From JACDHG01 sp963815295 (GTDB lineage: Bacteria > Actinomycetota > Actinomycetes > Propionibacteriales > Nocardioidaceae): 64,000 nt of DNA. Below the pieces are notes generated by a model that saw only the letters and a program-made list of their open reading frames with translations, searched no databases and had not been told where the DNA came from. The stretch's first letter is position 1; the number at the start of each line of letters is the position of its first letter. The DNA is taken from positions 1-64,000 of the forward strand of contig CAWFFZ010000013.1 of NCBI GenBank assembly GCA_963815295.1, in the 5' to 3' direction. Position numbers and translations under genes: made by a program. Shown here piece by piece: positions 45,597-54,300 of this stretch.

Positions 45597-46538
45597 TATG
45601 GCTCGCTGGTCGACTCGGTCGGCAACACACCGCTCGTCGGGCTCCCTCGCCTGTCACCTTCGGACGACGTACGCCTGTGGGCGAAGCTCGAAGACCGCAA
45701 CCCGACCGGCTCGATCAAGGATCGTCCCGCGTTGCGGATGCTGGTCGAGGCCGAACGAGACGGCAGGCTCAGCCCTGGCTGCACCATCCTCGAGCCGACG
45801 TCTGGCAACACCGGAATCTCGCTGGCGATGGCGGCGAAGCTGCGTGGCTACCGCCTCGTCTGCGTCATGCCGGAGAACACCTCTCCGGAGCGGCGTCAGC
45901 TGCTCGAGATGTGGGGTGCGGAGATCATCACGTCGCCTGCTGCGGGCGGGTCCAACGAGGCGGTGCGGGTGGCGAAGGGTCTCGCCGCCGAGCAGCCCGA
46001 ATGGGTGATGCTCTACCAGTACGGCAACCCCGCCAACGCCGCCGCGCATCATGATGGCACTGGCCCTGAGCTCCTTGCCGACCTGCCGACGATCACGCAC
46101 TTCGTAGGCGGTCTCGGCACGACGGGCACGCTGATGGGGGTCGGGCGGTTCTTCCGCGAGCACAAGCCGGAAGTGCGGATCGTGGCTGCCGAGCCCCGCT
46201 ACGGCGAGCTGGTCTATGGCCTGCGCAACATCGACGAGGGCTTCGTCCCCGAGTTGTACGACGAGCGGCTGATCGACTCTCGGTTCTCGGTCGGCCCGAG
46301 AGACGCCGTCCGACGTACCCGGGAGCTGCTCGAGCAGGAGGGCATCTTCGCGGGCATCTCCACCGGAGCGATCCTGCATGCCGCGCTGGCCCAGGCCACC
46401 ACGAGTGTCGAGACCGGTGTGCCTGCCGACATCGCCTTCGTGGTGTGCGACGGGGGCTGGAAGTACCTGTCGACGGGCGCCTACGAAGGCACCCTCGATG
46501 AAGCCGAAGACCGTCTCGAAGGCCAGCTCTGGGCCTGA
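45591..46538 (+). CDS. cysM: CysO-dependent cysteine synthase CysM
   Basis: ATG 45591 gives 315 residues beginning MRYGSLVDSVGNTPLVGL. Lys43 in NPTGSIKDRP binds PLP, EPTSGNTGISLAMAAKL is the asparagine loop, and VGGLGTTGTLMGVGRF binds the phosphate. The sequence follows M. tuberculosis CysM (Rv1336) closely, including VMPENTSPERRQLLE and the C-terminal STGAYEGTLDEAEDRLEGQL, which in that enzyme helps use O-phosphoserine and CysO-thiocarboxylate in place of O-acetylserine and sulfide. A GTG at 45585 would add two residues. Confidence 0.94.
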   Translation: MRYGSLVDSVGNTPLVGLPRLSPSDDVRLWAKLEDRNPTGSIKDRPALRMLVEAERDGRLSPGCTILEPTSGNTGISLAMAAKLRGYRLVCVMPENTSPERRQLLEMWGAEIITSPAAGGSNEAVRVAKGLAAEQPEWVMLYQYGNPANAAAHHDGTGPELLADLPTITHFVGGLGTTGTLMGVGRFFREHKPEVRIVAAEPRYGELVYGLRNIDEGFVPELYDERLIDSRFSVGPRDAVRRTRELLEQEGIFAGISTGAILHAALAQATTSVETGVPADIAFVVCDGGWKYLSTGAYEGTLDEAEDRLEGQLWA

Positions 46539-46623
46539 CCGCCCACCCAGCGGCTGGTGGCGTGTCCATCTTGGCGGGGTAGGCTGCAGCCGAAACCAGA
46601 CCCGCCCACCCCAGGGGTTGCTC

Positions 46624-47610
46624 GTGCGCGAGATCGTCGTCTTCAGTGGCAGTGCACACCGCCAACTTGCCCGCGCTATCTGCCACTCCCTCGGCGTCCG
46701 CGTCTCGCCTGTTGAGATCACACGCTTCAGTAACGACTGTCTCCAGGTCCAGTTGCACGCCAACTGTCGGCAGCGCGACGTCTACATCGTCCAGCCGCTG
46801 GTCCCGCCGACACAGGAGCACCTGATGGAGCTCCTGCTGATGATCGACGCCGCGAAGGGCGCCTCGGCGGCACAGATCACGGCGGTCATCCCGCACTACG
46901 CCTACGCCAGGTCGGACAAGAAGGATGCGTCGCGGATCTCGCTCGGCGGGCGGCTCGTCGCCGACATGCTGCTGGCCGCAGGCGTCGACCGCATCCTGAC
47001 AATGACCTTGCATGCACCTCAAGTGCACGGGTTCTTCTCGGTGCCCGTCGACCACCTCACCGCCCTTGGGGTGCTCGCCGACCACTTTCGCGGCCGCGAC
47101 CTCAGTGACACGGTCGTGGTGTCGCCCGACCTCGGAAACGCCAAAACCGCCACGCTTTTCGCCCGCCTGCTGGGGCTTCCGGTCGCCGCGGGCAGCAAGC
47201 AGCGTCTCGACGATGACACGGTCGTCATCGACGCTATCGTCGGTGACGTCGCCGGCAAGAAGGCCATCGTTCTCGACGACGAGATCGCCACCGGCGGCTC
47301 GATCGTCGAGCTCCTCGACAAGCTGCAGCAGCTCGGCTGCACGGAGGCAGCCATCGCGTGCACCCATGGATTGTTCGTCGGAAAGGCCGTCGTCCGGCTC
47401 CGCGACCATCCGGCCATCACGGAGGTCGTCACCACCGACACGGTGCCCGCACCTACCGACTGGCCGGAGCTCCGGATCCGCTCGGTAGCCGGGCTGTTTG
47501 CGGAGGCCATTTCGCGCGTTCACGCGGGCGAGTCCGTCAGTTCGCTGTTCGACGGTGTCGACCCCGCGCATGCTCCGCCGCAGCCGACACTGCCCTTCGA
47601 CGAGGCCTGA
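46624..47610 (+). CDS. PRPP-synthetase family protein (divergent Prs paralogue)
   Basis: GTG 46624 gives 328 residues. The Prs fold is clear: VREIVVFSGSAHRQLARAIC, PHYAYARSDKKDASRISLGG (catalytic loop, with SLGGRLVADML in place of the usual EPISARLVA), TLHAPQVHGFF and the PRPP-binding loop KKAIVLDDEIATGGSIVEL (about residue 214). It lacks some residues typical of housekeeping Prs, and the C-terminal tail is extended, so it may be a second PRPP synthetase or a pyrophosphokinase with another role. It sits between cysM and murI, where M. tuberculosis has a membrane gene. PncB, encoded nearby, uses PRPP. Confidence 0.82.
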   Translation: MREIVVFSGSAHRQLARAICHSLGVRVSPVEITRFSNDCLQVQLHANCRQRDVYIVQPLVPPTQEHLMELLLMIDAAKGASAAQITAVIPHYAYARSDKKDASRISLGGRLVADMLLAAGVDRILTMTLHAPQVHGFFSVPVDHLTALGVLADHFRGRDLSDTVVVSPDLGNAKTATLFARLLGLPVAAGSKQRLDDDTVVIDAIVGDVAGKKAIVLDDEIATGGSIVELLDKLQQLGCTEAAIACTHGLFVGKAVVRLRDHPAITEVVTTDTVPAPTDWPELRIRSVAGLFAEAISRVHAGESVSSLFDGVDPAHAPPQPTLPFDEA

Positions 47611-47648
47611 GTCCGGCCAGGCGACCACATCGTCGTACGCTGCCAACC

Positions 47649-48455
47649 GTGGCAGACGCACCGATCGGCATCTTCGACTCCGGCTTCGGCGGGCTGACTG
47701 TGGTGCGCGCAGTTCTCGACCAGCTGCCTCACGAGCCGGTCCTCTACCTCGGTGACACTGCCCGCCAGCCGTACGGTCCCAAGCCGATCGGTGAGGTACG
47801 CGAGTACGCCCTCGAGTGCCTCGACCACCTCGTCGACCGCGGCGTCAAGGCACTCGTCATCGCGTGCAACTCCGCCAGCGCCGCCGTGCTGCGTGACGCC
47901 CGCGAGCGATACCCCGTGCCGGTTGTCGAAGTCATCTTCCCCGCCACCCGACGGGCTGTCGCTGCCACGCACAACGGCCACGTCGGCGTGATCTGCACTG
48001 ATGCGACGAAGCAGTCGATGGCGTATGACGACGCGTTCGCCGCAGCGCCGCAGGTCTCGTTGACGACGCGGGCCTGCCCACGTTTCGTGGAGTTCGTCGA
48101 GCAAGGCGTCACCAGCGGGCCTGAGCTGATCGAGGTCGCCCACGCCTATCTCAACCCACTGCTCGTCGACGGTGTAGACACGCTGATCCTCGGCTGCACG
48201 CACTACCCGCTGCTCACCGGTGTCATCTCCTACGTCCTCGGCGATAGCGTCACCTTGGTGTCGAGCGCGGAGGAAACAGCCAAGGACGTGTATGCCCTGC
48301 TCGTCCGCGACGGCCTCGAGCGCAACCTCGACCTGCCCGACCCCGGACACCATTTCCTGACGACGGGTCGTCCCGACGACTTCCGGACGATTGGTCGCCG
48401 CTTTCTCGGCCCCGAGCTCGACCTGGTCGACCAGTTCGCGTGGGTGGGCGCATGA
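47649..48455 (+). CDS. murI: Glutamate racemase
   Basis: GTG 47649 begins a 268-residue protein: PIGIFDSGFGGLTVVRAVLD, YLGDTARQPYGPK, and the two catalytic cysteines Cys73 in VIACNSASA and Cys183 in LGCTHYPLL. It interconverts L- and D-glutamate for peptidoglycan. Its TGA overlaps the ATG of the next gene. The position corresponds to Rv1338. Confidence 0.95.
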   Translation: MADAPIGIFDSGFGGLTVVRAVLDQLPHEPVLYLGDTARQPYGPKPIGEVREYALECLDHLVDRGVKALVIACNSASAAVLRDARERYPVPVVEVIFPATRRAVAATHNGHVGVICTDATKQSMAYDDAFAAAPQVSLTTRACPRFVEFVEQGVTSGPELIEVAHAYLNPLLVDGVDTLILGCTHYPLLTGVISYVLGDSVTLVSSAEETAKDVYALLVRDGLERNLDLPDPGHHFLTTGRPDDFRTIGRRFLGPELDLVDQFAWVGA

Positions 48456-49210
48456 GGCTGACCATCGTGGGCTGCTCCGGCTCGTTTCCCGGTCCTGACT
48501 CACCGGCGTCGTGTTACCTGATCGAGGCGCCGTACGACGGCCGCACGTTCCGTCTCGTGCTCGACCTTGGCAGCGGCGCCCTCGGGGCACTCCAGCGGCA
48601 CGCCGAGCTGGAGTCGATCGACGCGGTGGCGCTGTCACACCTGCACGTCGACCACTGCCTCGACCTCTGCAGCTTCTACGTCGTGCGCAAGTACCATCCC
48701 GGTGGTCCCTGGCCACCGCTGCCTGTCTACGGACCCGAAGGCACTGCTGCCCGCCTGACCCGTGCCTCCGATCTCACCGCCGGGGCTGCACTGGAAGACG
48801 AGTTCACGTTCCACCCGTACCCCGATGGTGAGCTGTCGCTCGGGCCGTTCACCGTGACGGTCGACCTGGTAGAACACCCCGTGCCGGCATACGCCATCCG
48901 TGTCCGCCACGGCGACAGCACCCTCGTGTACTCCGGCGACACCGGGCCGTGCGGGACGCTCGAGGCACTGGCCAAGGACTGCGACCTGTTGCTCGCCGAG
49001 GCGTCGTTCGTCGAAGGCGACGACAATCCCATGCATGTGCACCTGACCGGCAAGCAGGCAGCCCTGATCGCGACCGCGGCCGGTGCCCAGCGTCTGGTGC
49101 TGACGCATATCCCGCCCTGGCACTCCCGCGAGGCGGTGCTCGCAGAGGCTGCCCCGTACTTCCCCGGCGAACTCTCGGTCGCGCTGCCCGGTCAGACGTA
49201 CGACGTCTGA
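48452..49210 (+). CDS. Metallo-beta-lactamase-fold phosphodiesterase (Rv1339-like)
   Basis: ATG 48452 overlaps the murI stop. The 252-residue protein has the metal motif SHLHVDHCLDL (HxHxDH, about residue 58), with later ligands in STLVYSGDTGPC and LVLTHIPPW. It corresponds in place and sequence style to Rv1339 of M. tuberculosis, reported as an atypical class II cAMP phosphodiesterase. Function in this organism is inferred from that. A terminator-type inverted repeat follows at once. Confidence 0.9.
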   Translation: MRLTIVGCSGSFPGPDSPASCYLIEAPYDGRTFRLVLDLGSGALGALQRHAELESIDAVALSHLHVDHCLDLCSFYVVRKYHPGGPWPPLPVYGPEGTAARLTRASDLTAGAALEDEFTFHPYPDGELSLGPFTVTVDLVEHPVPAYAIRVRHGDSTLVYSGDTGPCGTLEALAKDCDLLLAEASFVEGDDNPMHVHLTGKQAALIATAAGAQRLVLTHIPPWHSREAVLAEAAPYFPGELSVALPGQTYDV

Positions 49211-49211
49211 G

Positions 49212-49255
49212 ACCCCTAGCGAGGGATGTCGGCCAGCCGTATCAGCGCTAGGGGT
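49212..49255 (+). terminator. Inverted-repeat terminator after the MBL gene
   Basis: ACCCCTAGCG (49212-49221) and CGCTAGGGGT (49246-49255) form a perfect 10-bp stem with a 24-nt loop two bases after the stop, followed by TGCTTCTCCTC. It ends the clpS-to-MBL gene run. Confidence 0.7.
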
Positions 49256-49344
49256 TGCTTCTCCTCAGGAGTAGGCGCACGATGGCCGAGGCGTCCAGGC
49301 GTCAAACTCGGCTTCTCAGTGTGCACCCCACGATCGGAGTCCTC

Positions 49345-50004
49345 GTGTTTCGACGTCTTACCCTCGCCGTCACCCTCAGCCTCTCAAGCGCCCTTCTCGT
49401 CAGCCTTGGCGCGGCGCCTGACGCAGTTGCCGCGACGACGTACTCAGCTCCCTTGCAGACAGCGATCAGCGACCTTCCGACCGCGGTGGAGAACCGCACC
49501 GGTTATCTGCGTAGCAAGTTCAACCATTGGGTCGATGCCGACGGCGACGGGTGCGACACCCGCAAAGAGGTGCTCATCGCGGAGGCGGACGACCCGGTCA
49601 CCATCGGCTCAAGCTGCACGCTGACCGGTGGGCGCTGGTTCTCCTACTACGACCGCATCTCGTGGACCGATCAGGGCAGGATTGACATCGACCACATGGT
49701 GCCGCTGGCCGAGGCGTGGGACTCCGGAGCGTCAGCCTGGACATCGACCCAGCGCCAGTCGTACGCGAACGACCTCGGGGACTCGCGCAGCCTGGTCGGT
49801 GTCACCGACAGCGTGAACCAGTCGAAGGGTGATCAGGACCCGACCACCTGGCTTCCGACGTACGACCAGTGCCGCTATCTCCGCGAGTGGGTGGCCGTGA
49901 AGATCCGCTGGCGGCTCAGCGTCAACTCGGCAGAGAAGTCGGCGCTGAGCAGCCGGGCGTCGTCGTGCACAAACTCGACCATCACCGTGACGCGGCCGAT
50001 CTGA
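49345..50004 (+). CDS. Secreted HNH-like nuclease (GmrSD C-terminal/DUF1524 type)
   Basis: GTG 49345 with GGAG upstream gives 219 residues (VFRRLTLAVTLSLSSALLVS signal peptide, cleavage near AVAAT at about residue 33). The catalytic core is RIDIDHMVPLAEAWDSGA (about residue 114), followed by YANDLGDSRSLVGVTDSVNQ, SKGDQDPTTWLP and REWVAVKIRW. The D-x-DH-M-x-P-x-xEAW plus N-x-SKG pattern marks secreted DUF1524-type HNH nucleases. It probably degrades DNA outside the cell. Two cysteine pairs fit disulfides (DGCDTRK, SSCTLTG). Confidence 0.88.
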   Translation: MFRRLTLAVTLSLSSALLVSLGAAPDAVAATTYSAPLQTAISDLPTAVENRTGYLRSKFNHWVDADGDGCDTRKEVLIAEADDPVTIGSSCTLTGGRWFSYYDRISWTDQGRIDIDHMVPLAEAWDSGASAWTSTQRQSYANDLGDSRSLVGVTDSVNQSKGDQDPTTWLPTYDQCRYLREWVAVKIRWRLSVNSAEKSALSSRASSCTNSTITVTRPI

Positions 50005-50016
50005 ACGCAGTCGCCG

Positions 50017-50378
50017 CTAGCCATCGACCTCGCTGACGGCGCGTTTCGAATCGAGGCGCCAGTCGGGCTTGACGTCGTCGACGACTTGGTTGTGAGTGAG
50101 TCGCTGCCGGTCGGTGCCGTCGCGTCTGATCGTGGAGATGCTGCGCCGTCGGACAGCATGCCGAACAATGTGTATGCGAGCCGTATGCCGTTAGGTGACC
50201 AGCAGGGCGTCTTCGTCGCTGGCGCCGGTGTCGGGTGATCTGGTTGAGTCCGGTGCCATCGGGCCCTGAGATAGTGAACAAGTACCGACTGGTCCTTGCC
50301 TGCGTATCCCGGGCAATACGAGCCGTTTGCCGTTCGGTCAAACGCGGTAAAGCGGGCTCGGTCGAAGTCGTAGGACAT
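50017..50378 (-). pseudogene. TolB-like beta-propeller gene fragment, frameshifted
   Basis: On the minus strand the translation reads MSYDFDRARFTAFDRTANGS, then in the next frame YLFTISGPDGTGLNQITRH. It then returns for PCWSPNGIRLAYTLFG, and in the third frame reads RQRLTHNQVVDDVKPDWRLD, SKRAVSEVDG-stop at 50017. The G-x-x-L-F-T-I-x-x-DG-x-x-x-x-x-I-T and WSP-NG-x-x-L-A-Y signatures are PD40/TolB propeller blades. At least two frame changes occur within 360 bp, and only one or two blades remain, so it is a gene relic. Confidence 0.65.
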
Positions 50379-50439
50379 CGATGGGTCGCGGTTAGTGGTG
50401 CCGGTGAGTGACCGTCTACAAAGCCTGATCGTGTAGATC

Positions 50440-50560
50440 TAGCCGGGACGCTGCAGAACGAGTCTGCGGGCCCCCACTGTCGGGAACGTCTCCCAGTGAC
50501 TGGGCGATCGCGCGACGCCCTGCCGAGAGACCGGCCAAACCGGTCAACGGGCTGCTAAAT
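50440..50560 (-). pseudogene. Partial duplicate of the N-terminal region of the gene at 50637-51220
   Basis: The plus-strand block CCCAGTGACTGGGCG and the following GAGAGACCGGCCAAACCGGTCA (here split for length) recur with few changes at 51080-51160, inside the signal-peptide region of the neighbouring secreted-protein gene. On the minus strand the fragment encodes an LTGLAGLSAG signal core and then, after a frame change, SHWE-like and CGPP-like counterparts. It has no complete frame, so it is a remnant of a tandem duplication. Confidence 0.5.
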
Positions 50561-50636
50561 CGAGCAATGGCCTCGCCGGAGAGATGCCAAGTGGGTGAAT
50601 CGCTTCATGGCATTCACCGCTAGCCGATCGCCTCTA

Positions 50637-51220
50637 TCACCGTCCGCAGAGGTCGAATGACCGGCCGGTGTCGGTTGACCTGCCAAGGCGTTCGAGGAAT
50701 TCGTCGTCGTTCGGGTCCGTCGGGGTACCCGCTGGTCGAACAGGAACGCGAAGCGGGTGAGACCGGCTCCGTGGGCGATGAGGTCGCCATCCTCGTTGTA
50801 CACGACGTGGCTGCCGGGTCCTGAGAAGAGGATTGTCGCCGTGCCATCGCCGTTGTCCGTCGACGTGAGGGCGATCTGTTTATCCGACGCGACCACGGTC
50901 ACGAACTCACCGGTTGTCAGGTTGGTCCAGGTGTCGGTGTATTTGGCGGCATCGTAGTAGTAGGGAAGACCGTCGGGGCCGTGTGCGGTGAACCTGGAAT
51001 CGACCGTCTGCCACGCCCTGCTGCTGGAGGAAGGCGGGCCGCAGAAACTGACTTGCGGGCCGTACTCGTCGTGGTACCTGTCCCAGTGACTGGGCGTCGC
51101 CGAAGCGGGACCGATCCCGGCCGAGAGAACGGCCAAACCAGTCAACGCGGCCGCCGCCATCGGGAGCAACCGGAGTCGCCGTCCTCGAGGGAGATATGAC
51201 AAGAGGGTGCATAGCTTCAT
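50637..51220 (-). pseudogene. Small secreted protein, frameshifted near the C-terminus
   Basis: ATG 51220 follows AAGGAG and gives MKLCTLLSYLPRGRRLRLLP, a signal peptide with MAAAALTGLAVLSAGIGP and cleavage near SATPS. The mature domain (HWDRYHDEYGPQVSFCGPPS to LIAHGAGLTRFAFLFDQ) is beta-rich. At about 50725 the frame must change: the natural ending is PTDPNDDEFLERLGRSTDTG, RSFDLCGR-stop at 50637, which pairs the late Cys with the early CGPP Cys. If that single indel is a sequencing error, the gene is intact. The family is unnamed but of a type I recognise from actinobacterial secreted hypotheticals. It is divergent from the large BTAD/WD40 regulator and shares its control region. Confidence 0.65.
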
Positions 51221-51285
51221 TGGAAGCTCCTTTTGGTTCAAGCGAGGCAGGACACCTCGGCTGTGGCACCCGTTGTCGCAGAGCC

Positions 51286-51343
51286 CGGTGCCTCTGCGGT
51301 GTCCCGGCGGTAACTCGCATCCGGTATCTCTGCGGTAACTCCA
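51286..51343. promoter_or_regulatory. Five CGGT direct repeats at 11-bp phase (candidate SARP-type operator)
   Basis: CGGTGCCTC (51286), CGGTGTCCC (51297), CGGTAACTC (51308), CGGTATCTC (51322) and CGGTAACTC (51333) are direct repeats spaced 11, 11, 14 and 11 bp. SARP-family proteins bind heptamer direct repeats at 11-bp spacing. The array ends four bases before the -35 of the gene at 51382, which itself encodes a SARP-like DNA-binding domain, and lies 66 bp upstream of the divergent secreted-protein start. Confidence 0.65.
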
Positions 51344-51346
51344 CTG

Positions 51347-51375
51347 TTGACGGGGTCTGAGATCGGGACGACAGT
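51347..51375 (+). promoter_or_regulatory. Candidate promoter of the BTAD/WD40 gene
   Basis: TTGACG (51347-51352), 17 bp and GACAGT (51370-51375). The predicted start site falls at or next to GTG 51382, suggesting a leaderless mRNA; no good ribosome binding site precedes the GTG. Confidence 0.45.
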
Positions 51376-51381
51376 CAGGGC

Positions 51382-54300
51382 GTGAGTATCGGCGTGCTGG
51401 GTCCGCTCAGCCATGACGGCGCCGCTCCCTTCGGGCGGCGCGATCGTGCGGTTCTGACTGCCCTAGCGATGTACGTCGGCCGGGCAGTCAGCGCTGACGG
51501 GCTCGCTGACGCGGTCTGGGGCGATGACCCGCCTCCCTCGTCACACAAGGCGCTACAGGGCTGCGTGGTGCGGTTGCGTAAGGCTCTGGGTGCGGATGCG
51601 ATCGAGACATCCGCGCAGGGTTACCGGTTGAGAGTGCCCGCGGACGAGGTCGACTCCCAACGTTTTGAGCGGATGGTGGCGCGCAGCCGTGAACTGCTGG
51701 AGCTGGGTGAGCCAGAGCGCGCCGTTTACCTGTTGGCGCAAGCGCTGGGGCTGTGGCGGGGCCGAGCCTTCGAAGACGTGGAGTCCTGGGACCCGGCTGC
51801 CATCGAAGCCGCCAGGCTAGAAGAGCTGCGGCTGGAAGCCGAGGAACTGCGCGTCGACGCCTCGCTGCGCACGGGACGTCACCTTGACGTTCTCGCGTTG
51901 GCAGAGAGCATGGTGAAGGCGGCACCGCTGCGTGAGCGGCGGTGGACGCTGCTCGCACTGGCGCAGTACCAGTCCGGCCGCCAGACCGAGGCATTGCGCA
52001 CCATCCATCGGCTCAAGTCGTTGCTCGTTGAGCGGCTTGGCCTTGACCCGGGACCCGAACTGGCATCCCTCGAAGAGGCGATCCTGCGACAGGACGACTC
52101 GCTGCTGGCACACGGTTCGATACCGCCGAGTCCCGTCTGCCCGTATCAAGGTCTGACGCCGTACGACGTCGACGACTCCGAGTCATTCTTCGGCCGCGAC
52201 GACGACGTGCATGCCTGCCTGGCCCTGCTCAAGACCCGCAGCGCCTTGTCGGTGGTGGGGCCGTCAGGTAGCGGCAAGTCGTCTCTGGTGCGGGCGGGGG
52301 TTGCTGCTTCATTGCGCCGAGACAGCCGGGTCGTCGCCATCATCACTCCAGGCGAGCACCCGATGCAGTCACTCTCGGCGGTGGCCGCCCCGGGACGTCG
52401 GTCGGTGCTCCTCGTCGACCAGTGCGAGGAAGCATTCTCGCTCTGCACCGATGCGGCCGAGAGGGACGCCTTCTTCGCTGCGCTCGTCCAGCGAGCCGAG
52501 CGCGAGCCGCTGATCCTGGCGATGCGGGCGGACCGGCTGACCGACGTCTCAGCCTATCCGGGCTTCGCGCGAATGCTCGAAAGCGGTTTGCATCTGCTGG
52601 GGGCGATGAGCGAGCAAGGTCTGAGGGACGCCGTCCAAGCGCCTGCGCGGCAAGCGGGGCTGTTGATCGAGGCCGGTCTCGTCGACTTGCTGGTCGGCGA
52701 GGTCGAAGGGACTCCAGGGGCACTGCCGATGCTCTCGCACGCGCTGCTCGAGACATGGACGCGTCGCGAAGGCAACACGCTGACAGTGGCGGGGTACAAC
52801 GCGACCGGTGGCATCCGCCGGGCGGTCGCTCAGTCTGCGGAGAAGGTCTACGCGAGCGTCGATCCCGCGAATCGTCCCCTGTTGCGTGATCTGGTCCTAC
52901 GGCTGGTGACCGCCGGGACCGAGGGTGAGCCGGTCCGCAGCCGGGTGCCCCGACGTCTGCTGTCCGCGGATCCAGACCACGAACACCTGATCGACCTACT
53001 CGTCGCATCCCGGCTGGTCACCAGCGACGCCGGCATGGTCGAGATCGCGCACGAAGCCCTGGCCCGAGGGTGGCCGCGGCTGCGTGCCTGGTTGGACGAC
53101 GACATCGAAGGCCAGCGGATATTCCACCACCTGACCGGCGCCGCGGATGCATGGGACTCGTTGGGGCGTCCCGACAGTGAGCTCTATCGAGGGGTCCGGC
53201 TAGCGCAGGCAGTCGACTGGCGGACCCACAACGACACAGTCCTCACATCGACCGAGTCGGCGTTCCTAGATGCAGCGGAGCGGGTTGCAGAGACCGACCG
53301 GCTGTCGGCAGAGCAGAGCGCACGGCAGCAGGCTCGGCTGATTCACCGGCTCCGCGGGGTCTTGGCCGGCGCCGCAGTGTTGTTGGTGGCCGCGTTGTTA
53401 GCGGGCATCCTCGCGGTGCGACAGGCCGACCGCGCGGACACGAACGCCACGGCAGCGTTGGCGGCTGAGACCGCGGCAGACGCGAGACGGGTCGGGGCTC
53501 GGGCTCTGACGGAAGTCGACCTCGATACATCGATGCTCTTGGCCGTGGCAGGCGCCCGGCTGGACGACTCACCTGAGACGCGGAGCAGCCTGCTCGCCGC
53601 GTTGGGAAAGCATCCAGAACTGATTGAGTCGACGCAGATGACGGGAGCACCCGTCATTTATTTCGACGTCAGTCCTGACGGCCGCACCGTTGCCACCTAT
53701 GACCAGGCCAATCATGTGAGGCTCTACGAGATCGAAAGTGGAGATCTGCTCGGCGAGTACCAAGCTGGGGCAGAGATGCGACTCGAGTGGGAGAGCGGGC
53801 AAGTCAGGTACAGCCCGGACGGACAGACTCTTGCCGTTGTCATGGCGGCGCCAACGCGTCGACCGGTCAAGCTGCTCGACGCTGAGACCCTCGAGCCGCT
53901 GCCGGAGCAACTCGGCGGAATTCAAGGGTGGCGATGGGAGTTCCTCGACCTCGCGTACGGCGGCGACGGGCGGCACCTGGCAGCCAGCATGTGGCGGGTC
54001 CAGGGCAACGGGAGCACCCTCGGGACGACCTCGACCTGGGCTTTCGTCTGGGACCTTGAGGCGCCGCTGCGACCGGTAGCGCGCATCCAGCTGAAGAACG
54101 GCAACCCGGGCGTCGCCTTGAGCGTGGACGGAGGCGTCCTGTACACGACCAACCCACTGACGATCCACGACCTCGCGTCCGGCACGTCCGTGGCTGTGGA
54201 CACACCCCGGCTAGTCGAACGGATTGTGATGAGTCCGGACGGTCGGCTGCTCGCAGCCCCTGGAGGGGGCGGGATGCTGTTGCTCGACGCTGCGACCGGC

